In this document: one piece after another, positions 56,904 through 64,000 of the stretch | How the letters are laid out: each line of letters opens with the position of its first letter | How positions within the stretch are numbered: position 1 is the first letter of the stretch | DNA from: Amarobacter sp964507025 | GTDB taxonomy: Bacteria; Chloroflexota; Dehalococcoidia; Tepidiformales; Tepidiformaceae | Direction of reading: 5' to 3' | NCBI GenBank assembly: GCA_964507025.1 | Contig: CAZDOK010000012.1 | Span: 39,624-103,623 of the forward strand | DNA: 64,000 nt | The notes under the pieces: model-generated | The model's database searches: none | What the model was told of the DNA's origin: nothing | The model's input: the letters and a program-made list of their open reading frames with translations, nothing else | Translations under genes and position numbers: made by a program

Positions 56904-58823
56904 ATGGCCCTCAGGCGAACCACCGAACCGATCACGGCGGACGATTCCGCCATCCGCGCGTCGCTGCAGGATGCGTTCCTGCCGGCGCTGATGCCCGCGC
57001 TGGCACAGGCGACGGGCGACTTCACGATCCTTCGCGAGGAGTTGCGCCCGCCGGGGATTGCGCCAGGGGTGCCGCAGGGCGGGATGTCGCCGCAGCAGCA
57101 GGATGCAGCGCGTGAAATCGCGTTCGATGCGTTGAAGCGGTTGCGGGAGCGCGGCGAGACCAGCAGCCCGGTACCGCTGGACCAGGCGATCAAGCTGATT
57201 ACCTCGTGGATGACGGGTTCGGTTGCTTCGGACGACTACCTGCCGCTGCTGCTGGAAGAGCTCGGCCCGGAAGACGAGGACCCGCGCGCGCCGAAATGGA
57301 AGAAAGACCCGAACGTGCCGTTCTCGGTGGCGATCATCGGGGCGGGGATGTCGGGAATCCTGGCTGGCATCCGTTTGAAGCAGGCGGGCGTGCCGTTCGT
57401 GATCCTGGAGAAGAACCACGACGTGGGCGGGACGTGGCTGGAGAACACCTACCCGGGCGCGCGGGTCGACGTCTCGAACGCGTTCTACAGCTACTCGTTC
57501 GCACAGAAGACGGACTGGCCGAAGCACTACTCGACGCAGGATGTGCTGCTCGACTACTTCCGCGACGTTGCCGGTGAGTACGGGATCCGCGAGCACGTGC
57601 GCTTCAACACCGAAGTCGTCGAAGCGGCGTGGGACGAGGCGAACGGGAGCTGGCGGCTGGGCCTGCGCAACGCGAATGGCACCCAGGAGACGCTGCAGGC
57701 GCAGGCGGTGATCAGCGCTGTTGGACAGCTGAACCGCCCGAAGATGCCGGACATCAAGGGCATGGAGAGGTTCGCCGGGCCGTCGTTCCACTCGGCCCGC
57801 TGGGACCACAGCGTGGACCTGAAGGGCAAGCGAGTGGTGGTGATCGGGACAGGGGCGAGCGCGGCCCAGTTCATCCCCGCGATCGCGCCGGAGGTGGCGG
57901 ACCTGACGGTGTTCCAGCGGACGCCGCCATGGCTGGTGCCGGTACCGCAGTACCACGACGAGGTGCCGAGGGGGCTGCAGTGGCTGTTCCGGCACGTGCC
58001 GCACTACGTGCACTGGTACCGGTTCTGGCTGTTCTGGAACACGACGGACGGGATGCTCGCGGCGGCGACGGTCGACGAGAGCTGGCAGCCGAAGGACCTG
58101 GCGGTAAGCGCGGCGAACGACCAGCTGCGGATGCTGCTGACCGGCTACCTGCAGATGCAGTTCGCCGACCGGCCGGACCTGCTGGAGAAGGTGTTGCCGA
58201 AGTACCCGCCGGCGGCGAAGCGGCTCGTGCTGGACAACGGCATCTGGGCGGCGACGCTGAAGCGCGACAACGTGCACCTGGTGACCGACGGCATCCGCGA
58301 AATCACGCCTACCGGGGTGGTGGCGTCCGACGGGACGGAGCACCCGGCCGACGTCATCATTTACGGGACGGGGTTCCAGGCTTCGAAGTTCCTGACGCCG
58401 ATGCGGGTGGAGGGCAGGGGCGGGGCCGACCTGCACGCGCAGTGGAATGGCGACGCGCGAGCGTACATGGGCATCACGGTGCCGAACTTCCCGAACCTGT
58501 TCCTGCTCTACGGGCCGAACACGAACATCGTGGTGAACGGCAGCATCATCTACTTCTCCGAGTGCGAGGTGCAGTACGTGCTGGGCTGCATCAAGCTCCT
58601 GCTGGACGAGGGGAAGCGGGCGCTCGACTGCAAGCAGGAGGTCCACGATGCCTACAACGAGCGGATCGACCGGGCGAACCTGCTGCGGGTGTGGGGCGTG
58701 AGCGACGTGAACAGCTGGTACAAGAACGACAAGGGACGGGTGGCGCAGAACTGGCCGTTCAACCTGATCGAGTACTGGAAGCAGACGCGGGGGCCGGACC
58801 CGGCGGACTACGTGCTGTTGTAG
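56904..58823 (+). CDS. Flavin-containing monooxygenase, Baeyer-Villiger type
   Basis: A 639-residue FAD/NADPH enzyme. The FAD motif is AIIGAGMSGILAGIRLKQAG at about residue 142, the BVMO fingerprint FxGxxxHxxxW is FAGPSFHSARWDHS at about 290, and the NADPH motif is VVVIGTGASAAQFIPAI at about 310. GGTWLENTYPGARVDVSNAF is also typical. It should insert oxygen next to ketones to give esters or lactones. The 130-residue N-terminal extension (ADDSAIRASLQDAFLPALMP) is that of large BVMOs. ATG 56904 is the likely start. A role in degrading ketones alongside the SDR and P450 enzymes is guesswork. Confidence 0.92.
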   Translation: MALRRTTEPITADDSAIRASLQDAFLPALMPALAQATGDFTILREELRPPGIAPGVPQGGMSPQQQDAAREIAFDALKRLRERGETSSPVPLDQAIKLITSWMTGSVASDDYLPLLLEELGPEDEDPRAPKWKKDPNVPFSVAIIGAGMSGILAGIRLKQAGVPFVILEKNHDVGGTWLENTYPGARVDVSNAFYSYSFAQKTDWPKHYSTQDVLLDYFRDVAGEYGIREHVRFNTEVVEAAWDEANGSWRLGLRNANGTQETLQAQAVISAVGQLNRPKMPDIKGMERFAGPSFHSARWDHSVDLKGKRVVVIGTGASAAQFIPAIAPEVADLTVFQRTPPWLVPVPQYHDEVPRGLQWLFRHVPHYVHWYRFWLFWNTTDGMLAAATVDESWQPKDLAVSAANDQLRMLLTGYLQMQFADRPDLLEKVLPKYPPAAKRLVLDNGIWAATLKRDNVHLVTDGIREITPTGVVASDGTEHPADVIIYGTGFQASKFLTPMRVEGRGGADLHAQWNGDARAYMGITVPNFPNLFLLYGPNTNIVVNGSIIYFSECEVQYVLGCIKLLLDEGKRALDCKQEVHDAYNERIDRANLLRVWGVSDVNSWYKNDKGRVAQNWPFNLIEYWKQTRGPDPADYVLL

Positions 58824-59317
58824 GCAGAAGGGAGGAGGGAGGAGTGGCCTCCCGCACCGACGAGATCCACCTCGTGGAGGTCACGCAGACGGTTCCCGCG
58901 AGAAGTGTCAGCCTGGCGGCGGGCGGCAATCCCCGTGATGTCAATCCCGGCGTACAAGGGGTTGAGGCGGCCGTCATCCAGAGCCCGGGGAAGACGACGC
59001 TTTCGTGGGATTCGGCGGGCGCATCCTACATTGCTATCTATGGCTACCAGGATTAGAGCTCCGCGGCCGATGCGGAGGCGTTTCTCGTGGGGTTGGTTTT
59101 GCGTTTGGCCTGCGATTGTTTGCCCTGGTCCCTGTCCCTTGCTCACGCGCGGGGCTCGCCGACTCGGGACCGGGGCACGGCGGTTCGTGGGGTCGGGCGG
59201 CGTTCGGGGCATCGACATGCCAGCGTGCCATGACTGGCGCGCTTCGGATTGAGTGCGTGGTGGTGTTGGTGGGGAGGAGTTCGGAGGACCGGCATCGCAC
59301 CTCCCTCACGGTCGGAT
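58824..59317. other. Region with only a possible gene fragment
   Basis: About 490 nt between the monooxygenase and the serpin gene. The first part contains the frame 58844-59056 (see next entry); 59057-59317 is GC-rich, has no convincing ORF on either strand and shows no clear promoter or terminator. Confidence 0.4.
58844..59056 (+). CDS. Possible fragment of a secreted beta-domain protein
   Basis: A 70-codon frame starting at GTG 58844 after the purine-rich GGAGGAGGGAGGA (VASRTDEIHLVEVTQTVPAR, SVSLAAGGNPRDVNPGVQGV, then TTLSWDSAGASYIAIYGYQD). The LAAG..N..VNPGVQGVEAAV pattern looks like an internal part of a Chloroflexota surface domain. No signal peptide and the frame lacks a partner, so it may be a remnant. 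Low confidence. Confidence 0.3.
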   Translation: MASRTDEIHLVEVTQTVPARSVSLAAGGNPRDVNPGVQGVEAAVIQSPGKTTLSWDSAGASYIAIYGYQD

Positions 59318-60607
59318 CTAGGACGGGTCGAGGACGCGGCCCAGGAAGAGGATGGCGCCGGTGTCGTTGTCGCGAATGGCGTAGAGGAAGGGGCGGTCGA
59401 CGGTGAGTTCGACGACGTCCACGGGGGCGGAGGTGCGGCCGACGACGACGGCGGTGGCGGCCGCGGCCTCGGTGCCATCTTCATCGACCGCGATGAAGGC
59501 TTCGTGGATGACGTCCTGGATGTAGAGGTTCTTGCCGTCGGGGCTCATGGCGGAGAAGTCGGCGAGGCCGCCTTCGAACGCGACGGGCATGCCCATTTCC
59601 TTGAGTGCGTCCTTCAGACTGGCCTGGGTGCGGTATTCGAAGCGGGGGAAGGCGAGCTTCACCTGGGCGGTCTTGAGGCCGCTGACCATGGTCTCGAGGG
59701 TTGCGGCGCCGAACTCCGACTGGAATCCCGCGAAGCCGCCGGCATCGGGGACGATGACGAGCATGGAGAGGGAACCGTCGACGTAGGGGAGCTCGACGGC
59801 CTGGTAGCCGGCGCCCTTTGCGTAGCGCAGGTCCTCGCCCAGGCGCATGAGCTGGGCCTCGACCGTGGAGCCGTCGAGGCGGGTGAAGGGGCCGGGTGAC
59901 GTCGAGTCCTTGTTGAAGCGGTGCATCCAGGGGGCGTTGAGGTAGATCGCGTTGGTGAGGACGAGGCGCGTATCCGAGTTGAGGACGCCCTCCGGGATGA
60001 GCTCAGGGATGCGTTCGCGGGTCTGGTCCGAAACCCATGTGTTGATGGCCTCGCGGGCGTCCTCGGTGGCCTTGATGTAGTCGACGAGGCGCATGCCGGC
60101 GCCGTAGTTGGCGGCGAGCTTGTCGAGGAAGGCATTGTGGAACGGGTAGTCGCGCTGGCCCCAGAGCTGGTTGGCGGTGGCGAGCTGGAGTTCGACGGTC
60201 TTGTCCATCCAGCGGTACTCGCCGGGGCGGGTTGCGAGCGCCTGGTCGATGGCGTTCAGGCCGGCGTCGAGGTCGCCGGCCTGGTCCGCGTGGAGGACGG
60301 TGCTCATCTGGTCGAGCGTCTCGCCGGTGGCACCGTTGCGGGTCATCGCGAGGGCGACGGCAGCGCTGTAGGGCGAAAACACCAGGTTGCCCTCGGTGCG
60401 GGCGAGGACAGCGAAGAGGTCGGCTGAGAAGAGGTTGAGAGATGTTGCGGCGCCCGTGGCGGCGGCCGGCTCGACGGTGGCGCGTGGGGCATCGGACTTC
60501 AGCAGCTCGGAGGCGGCCGCCTCGTCGTCGCCGCAGGCGGAGAGGAGGGTGGCGGCGGTGAGGGCGAGGGTGGCGAGGGCAGCGACGGGCAGCAGGCGGT
60601 GATTCAT
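59318..60607 (-). CDS. Serpin-family lipoprotein
   Basis: A 429-residue serine-protease-inhibitor-fold protein with lipobox LLSAC (MNHRLLPVAALATLALTAAT precedes). Serpin landmarks: FSADLFAVLARTEGNLVFSP, YSAAVALAMTRNGATGETLD, LVLTNAIYLNAPWMHRFN and RPFLYAIRDNDTGAILFLGR. The reactive-loop hinge EDGTEAAAATAVVV fits inhibitory serpins (small residues at P12-P9); counting from the conserved Glu puts P1 at Thr and P1' at Ser in GRTSAP. It is probably anchored outside the membrane to guard against proteases. ATG 60607. Confidence 0.93.
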   Translation of the reverse strand: MNHRLLPVAALATLALTAATLLSACGDDEAAASELLKSDAPRATVEPAAATGAATSLNLFSADLFAVLARTEGNLVFSPYSAAVALAMTRNGATGETLDQMSTVLHADQAGDLDAGLNAIDQALATRPGEYRWMDKTVELQLATANQLWGQRDYPFHNAFLDKLAANYGAGMRLVDYIKATEDAREAINTWVSDQTRERIPELIPEGVLNSDTRLVLTNAIYLNAPWMHRFNKDSTSPGPFTRLDGSTVEAQLMRLGEDLRYAKGAGYQAVELPYVDGSLSMLVIVPDAGGFAGFQSEFGAATLETMVSGLKTAQVKLAFPRFEYRTQASLKDALKEMGMPVAFEGGLADFSAMSPDGKNLYIQDVIHEAFIAVDEDGTEAAAATAVVVGRTSAPVDVVELTVDRPFLYAIRDNDTGAILFLGRVLDPS

Positions 60608-60711
60608 GGGACCTCCGTTGTGGTTCCAGACGGAACGGGCGGCCGCGACGGTTCCGCGGTGTCCTGTCCTCAGGGTAGCGCGGAGGCGGGGAGTTGTGGG
60701 GTCAAGGCGAG

Positions 60712-62046
60712 TCAGTACTGGATACCAACGCTCGCGAGGAGACCTGCGAGATCCGGGCGGGTCAGGGCTCCAAAGCGAAACTCCCGGACGATTCCTTCGC
60801 CATCGATGGCGAACGTGGAAGGTGCGTCGATGACTCCGTAGTCCCACGCGACCGAGCCATTCCCATCGAGAGCTATCGGGAGCGCGACGCCGACGGCATC
60901 CAGGGCGGCAGTTGCCACTGCCGGGGACTCTCGGAGATTCACTGCCAGGATCGTTACCCGGTCGCCGACCGTTGCCTGTGCCTCTTGAAGGGCCACCAGC
61001 GTGGTGAGGCACGGTCCCCCGCACCAGCTGACATACCACACCAGGACGGCTGGCTTCCCACCGTAGGCGGAGAGCGCGTGGGTGGCTGCCGGGTCCCTGG
61101 CGTCGCGAAGCACGAAGTCCGGTGCGAGTTGTTGGGTTGCCGCAAGCTGCCGGGATGCTTCGACCGAGCGGGTCACCGGGAGGTGCTCGACACCGGGCGT
61201 CCCGACGCATGTGCCCCCGCGGTCATCGGCAGGAAGGCCATCAGGACAGGTCGCGCCCCGCCAGTTGGCGCTGACGATCGCGTTGTTGAGGTCCGCACCG
61301 GAGAGGTCAGCATCGGTGAAATTCACGCCCTGCAGGATGGCATTGTGAAGCGTTGCGTTGCGGAGGTTGGCTCCGCCGAAATCGACGCCGGCCATGCTGG
61401 CTCCACGGAGCAGCGCACCCTCAAGGTTCGCGCCGGTGAGATTCGCGCCGTTGAGCTGAGCAGCCTCGAGGTCCGCATCGCTGAAGTTGCACCCGGAGAG
61501 ATCCTGGTCGGACGCCCACAGACCAGTGAGGTCTCGGCCCGAGTAGTCGCAACGGCCCGGACCGGTTGGCAGGACCTCGCCCTGGTACAGGATGGGTGGT
61601 GCGGTGCTGCTCGACGCAGCGACGGTGTGGCTCACGCCCGGGGAAGTGGCGGTGGGGCTCGGCTGCTGCGCAACTTGCCGGGGCCCGCCGGTGGCCACGA
61701 GGGCGACCACAGTGATCGCCGTGATGCCGGCAATGGGGAGGGCGGCTGCTGCCGGGCCGAGAGCCTTCCACGAACCGAGTGATGGTATCAGCCAGTTCCA
61801 GCGGGGACGGCGCGGTGGTGGCTCTGACAGGGCGTTGAGGCGCGGGCGAACGTCTTCGCGATGCTGAACATCGAGCTTCGCGAGTACCTGGCTGACGTGC
61901 CACTTTGCCGTGGAGAACGTGATGCCGAGGCGGTCGGCGATTTCCCCATTCGTCAGGCCCTGACCGAGAAGGTCCGCTACCTGGCGCTCGCGCTCGGTAA
62001 GCGGCACTTCGCGCAGTGAGGATGCGGTATCGACTCCGTGTGTCAT
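60712..62046 (-). CDS. Transmembrane HTH regulator with external pentapeptide and thioredoxin domains
   Basis: A 444-residue fusion with four parts. Residues about 14-66 are a LuxR-type HTH (LTERERQVADLLGQGLTNGE, IADRLGITFSTAKWHVSQVL). A single membrane helix lies at about 98-121. An external linker leads to pentapeptide repeats at about 165-258 (ANLTGANLEGALLRGASMAG type, A(D/N)L rhythm). Residues about 305-444 are a TlpA-like thioredoxin domain with WCGGPC (Cys342, Cys346) and cis-Pro409 in DAPSTFAID. TACGCT (62053-62058) is 6 nt before ATG 62046. I infer a ToxR-like one-component regulator that senses redox outside the membrane. Confidence 0.85.
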   Translation of the reverse strand: MTHGVDTASSLREVPLTERERQVADLLGQGLTNGEIADRLGITFSTAKWHVSQVLAKLDVQHREDVRPRLNALSEPPPRRPRWNWLIPSLGSWKALGPAAAALPIAGITAITVVALVATGGPRQVAQQPSPTATSPGVSHTVAASSSTAPPILYQGEVLPTGPGRCDYSGRDLTGLWASDQDLSGCNFSDADLEAAQLNGANLTGANLEGALLRGASMAGVDFGGANLRNATLHNAILQGVNFTDADLSGADLNNAIVSANWRGATCPDGLPADDRGGTCVGTPGVEHLPVTRSVEASRQLAATQQLAPDFVLRDARDPAATHALSAYGGKPAVLVWYVSWCGGPCLTTLVALQEAQATVGDRVTILAVNLRESPAVATAALDAVGVALPIALDGNGSVAWDYGVIDAPSTFAIDGEGIVREFRFGALTRPDLAGLLASVGIQY

Positions 62047-62194
62047 GGACCAAGCGTAGCGATGGTCGCACCCGGAGACACCAGCCTATTCGCAGGATGT
62101 TGTTGCGTCATATGGCGGGTTCGAGAGGTGCGCCAACTCGAGCTGCCGTCCGGCCCGGGTGGGAGCCGAAGGGAGGAGCACGTGGCGGGCGGGG

Positions 62195-63010
62195 CTACCG
62201 GCCGGTGAAGTTGGGGTCGCGCTTTTCGAGGAAAGCGGCGACGCCTTCCTTGAAGTCCTCCATGGCGAAGAGAGACATGAGGTGGACCATGAGGTGGTCG
62301 ACTGTTGTTTCGTAGGTTTCGAAGAGGCCCTGGCGCATCATGCGCTTGGTGGCCTGGATGGCCATAGGGGCGTTGATAGCGATCTCGGCGGCCCACTGCT
62401 TCGCGGTCGACATGAGCTGATCGTGGGGGACGACTTCGTTGACGAGACCGGCTTCCTTGCACTGCTGGGCGTTGAGGGTCTGGCCGCGGAAGAACATCTC
62501 GGAGGCCTTTGCCCAGCCGACGAGCCGGGGGAGGAGCCAGGAGCCGCCGCTTTCGGGGAGCAGGTTCCGGCGGGCGGTGACAGCGGCGAGCTTGCCGTTT
62601 TCGCTGGCGATGCGCATATCGCAGAGGAGGGCAAGGTCCATGCCGTAACCGGCGGCCGCGCCATTGAGGGCACAGATGACGGGCTTGTCCATGTTCCAGA
62701 GGACGGTCGGCGCGGAGTCGTGGAGGTCGAAGAGCTGGCGGCCAGTCGAAACGCGGCCCCCGGCGTTGGGGTTGTTATCGACCAGGTCGAGTCCGGAGCA
62801 GAACCCGCGCCCTGCGCCGGTGAGGATGATGACGCGCACGCCCGGGTCGCGGTTGGCGGCGGTGAGGATGCGGGAGAGCTCGGAGAGCATGGGCCCGCTG
62901 ATGGCGTTAAGCCGTTCGGGCCGGTTGAGCGTGAGCGTGAGGGTATAGCCGTCCTGCTCGGAGAGGAGCTGTTCGGTGCTGCTTGCGGTGGGGGGTTCGA
63001 GGGTTGTCAT
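62195..63010 (-). CDS. Enoyl-CoA hydratase/isomerase family protein
   Basis: A 271-residue crotonase-fold enzyme. LTLNRPERLNAISGPMLSEL, the oxyanion-hole motif ILTGAGRGFCSGLDL and GAAAGYGMDLALLCDMRIAS are typical, and ARRNLLPESGGSWLLPRLVG holds the catalytic-side Glu (E in PESGG). C-terminal helices AEIAINAPMAIQATKRMMRQ are normal. ATG 63010 is preferred over 63016 because GGGAG lies 6 nt upstream. Likely hydrates or isomerises an enoyl-CoA; possibly partner of the acyl-CoA dehydrogenase at 5674. Confidence 0.92.
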   Translation of the reverse strand: MTTLEPPTASSTEQLLSEQDGYTLTLTLNRPERLNAISGPMLSELSRILTAANRDPGVRVIILTGAGRGFCSGLDLVDNNPNAGGRVSTGRQLFDLHDSAPTVLWNMDKPVICALNGAAAGYGMDLALLCDMRIASENGKLAAVTARRNLLPESGGSWLLPRLVGWAKASEMFFRGQTLNAQQCKEAGLVNEVVPHDQLMSTAKQWAAEIAINAPMAIQATKRMMRQGLFETYETTVDHLMVHLMSLFAMEDFKEGVAAFLEKRDPNFTGR

Positions 63011-63061
63011 GGGCATCTCCCGGGCGAGTTGGTGCCGGGCGATGCTATCACAGGGGCCGGG

Positions 63062-63496
63062 TCAGGATGCGGCCGCCCAGAGGGTGGGCCAGGCATCGGC
63101 GCCGCGGACTGCATCGGCGATGGCGCGCTGTTCGAGTTCGATGGTGTGTTCAAGGGCTCGTTCGAGGGCGGCATCGGCATCGGGGCCCAGGCGCCGGCGA
63201 AGTGGGCGCAGGACATCGCGTTCGACCAGGCCGCGGACCGTGTGGGGCCAGGTGAAGAAGGAAAACGCCTGGGGCGGGCCGAAGCTGCCGCGGTTGCGGC
63301 CGAGCCAGAGATAGCGCTCCTGGACAGACGCCACGGGGTCGACGATGCCAGCCCACTGGCCGTCGGTGGCGTTGGAGCGGGTATCGACGAGGAGGCGCTG
63401 AGGGAAGAGGGTGAACCCAATGGTGATCAGGTCGCCCTGGGAGAGCAGCTGCTCGAGGGCCGCGGTATCGATGGTGATTCCGTTTTCCGTGCGCAT
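63062..63496 (-). CDS. Hypothetical protein
   Basis: A 144-residue protein (MRTENGITIDTAALEQLLSQ, GFTLFPQRLLVDTRSNATDG, VASVQERYLWLGRNRGSFGP, FSFFTWPHTVRGLVERDVLR, helical C-terminus LERALEHTIELEQRAIADAV). No family recognised; no signal or membrane segment. GGAGGCGGAACC upstream of ATG 63496. Lies between the hydratase gene and groEL on the same strand. Confidence 0.7.
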   Translation of the reverse strand: MRTENGITIDTAALEQLLSQGDLITIGFTLFPQRLLVDTRSNATDGQWAGIVDPVASVQERYLWLGRNRGSFGPPQAFSFFTWPHTVRGLVERDVLRPLRRRLGPDADAALERALEHTIELEQRAIADAVRGADAWPTLWAAAS

Positions 63497-63534
63497 TGGC
63501 TGGTTCCGCCTCCGGGTGTTCTGGTAGGAAAGCG

Positions 63535-63565
63535 CGAGGGGGTGGGCTTTCGCGCCACCCCCTCG
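63535..63565 (-). terminator. Terminator of groEL
   Basis: CGAGGGGGTGG (63535-63545), 9-nt loop, CCACCCCCTCG (63555-63565): a perfect 11-bp stem 48 nt after the groEL stop. The minus strand after the stem reads CGCTTTCC. A weak U-tract, but position and stem support termination. Confidence 0.65.
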
Positions 63566-63613
63566 GGTACAGGTCCACCGTGTCCCGGATGTCCGGGAGG
63601 GGGTGAGCGCCGA

Positions 63614-64000
63614 CTAGTACATCGGCGGCGCCTGGACGGGAGCCTGCTGTTCAGGCTTCTCGGTGACCAGGCAGTTGGTGGTGAGGACCATGGCGGCGAT
63701 GGAGACGGCGTTTTCGACCGCCGAGCGGGTCACCTTGGCAGGGTCGATGATGCCCTTGGCAACCATGTCGCCGTATTCGTCCTTCTGGGCGTCATAGCCC
63801 TGGCCCTTTCCGAGCTTCTTGACTTCCTCGACGACGACGGAGCCGTCCTTGCCGGCGTTGATGGCGATGCGGCGGAGGGGCTCCTCCAGCGCGCGACGGA
63901 GGATGCGGAGGCCGGTGCGCTCGTCCGCGTTCTCCAGTTCCACCTTCTCCAGGCCCGGCAGGGCGTTCAGGAACGCCACGCCACCACCCGGGACGATGCC
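63614..64000 (-). CDS. groEL: Chaperonin GroEL, 3' end only
   Basis: The C-terminal 128 residues of GroEL; the gene continues past the right edge. Visible motifs: GIVPGGGVAFLNALPGLEKV, TGLRILRRALEEPLRRIAIN, KDEYGDMVAKGIIDPAKVTR and VENAVSIAAMVLTTNCLVTE. The end EKPEQQAPVQAPPMY lacks the Gly-Gly-Met tail usual in many bacteria but ends near Met. The visible part is intact. The 5' end, groES and heat-shock control lie outside. Confidence 0.95.
   Translation of the reverse strand, partial: GIVPGGGVAFLNALPGLEKVELENADERTGLRILRRALEEPLRRIAINAGKDGSVVVEEVKKLGKGQGYDAQKDEYGDMVAKGIIDPAKVTRSAVENAVSIAAMVLTTNCLVTEKPEQQAPVQAPPMY

Noticed and set aside
1..64000. tRNA, rRNA or CRISPR array
   Set aside because: No T-arm-like GGTTCGAATCC with matching acceptor stem, no rRNA core sequences and no spaced direct repeats longer than the 7-nt array at 5582 were seen by eye; tRNAscan-SE and CRISPR tools would be decisive.

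Overview
The window is very GC-rich bacterial chromosome, densely packed, with no rRNA, tRNA, CRISPR array or intact mobile element that I can see. Two F420-type enzymes, heliorhodopsin, GerMN/Gmad2, a SecA without the usual zinc tail, a small basic protein of a type I know from Chloroflexota, and many genes whose -10 box sits 6-9 nt before the start codon (leaderless mRNAs) suggest a member of the Chloroflexota, perhaps a Dehalococcoidia/Tepidiforma-like aerobe. That assignment is inference.

Layout. 43-4528 (minus) is a regulatory cassette: a NIT-HAMP membrane sensor, two roadblock/LC7 proteins, two DUF4388-type proteins and a holin-family membrane protein. 4.9-10.3 kb holds a BldC/MerR-like regulator divergent from an acyl-CoA dehydrogenase, then a P450 divergent from an F420-type oxidoreductase, then a DinB fusion. 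10.3-15.4 kb carries a phosphotriesterase-family hydrolase, an SCP2-like protein, a split LigD system (polymerase and ligase as separate proteins) with a RIO-kinase remnant between them, and a secreted protein. 15.42-15.83 kb has no gene but has a promoter, many nested hairpins and a terminator, and looks like a structured RNA. 15.9-20.0 kb holds phosphoglycerate mutase and a copper/CuA-assembly operon (SCO1, double PCuAC). 20.2-23.8 kb has an SDR, a GerMN lipoprotein, a heliorhodopsin and a quinone-reductase-like enzyme. 23.97-25.99 kb is an ABC exporter preceded by a leader with two tiny overlapping ORFs and mutually exclusive hairpins. 26.5-29.9 kb is an accessory island with different codon usage (LuxR regulator, exported proteins, a 12-cysteine M23-like protein, a MauE-type membrane protein).

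30-37.4 kb is mostly housekeeping: purF, cysE, glucokinase, kinases and a CAP-domain protein. 37.4-45.4 kb contains a 1205-residue helicase-nuclease (possible defence gene) with a coupled membrane peptide, a PAP2-DUF2238 fusion, an SPFH protein and a frameshifted double GrpB gene. 45.7-53.4 kb has UspA, a hydrolase-cyclase sensor, an MFS exporter, an SDR, an ABC-2 pair and AzlCD. 53.4-64 kb has secA, an antitoxin remnant, a Baeyer-Villiger-type monooxygenase, a lipoprotein serpin, an HTH-membrane-pentapeptide-thioredoxin fusion, an enoyl-CoA hydratase and the 3' end of groEL.

The strongest leads for new biology are the attenuator-like leader at 24.0 kb, the transmembrane HTH-thioredoxin fusion at 61-62 kb, the unassigned structured RNA at 15.4-15.8 kb, the heliorhodopsin pair at 22-23.8 kb and the pervasive leaderless promoter architecture.
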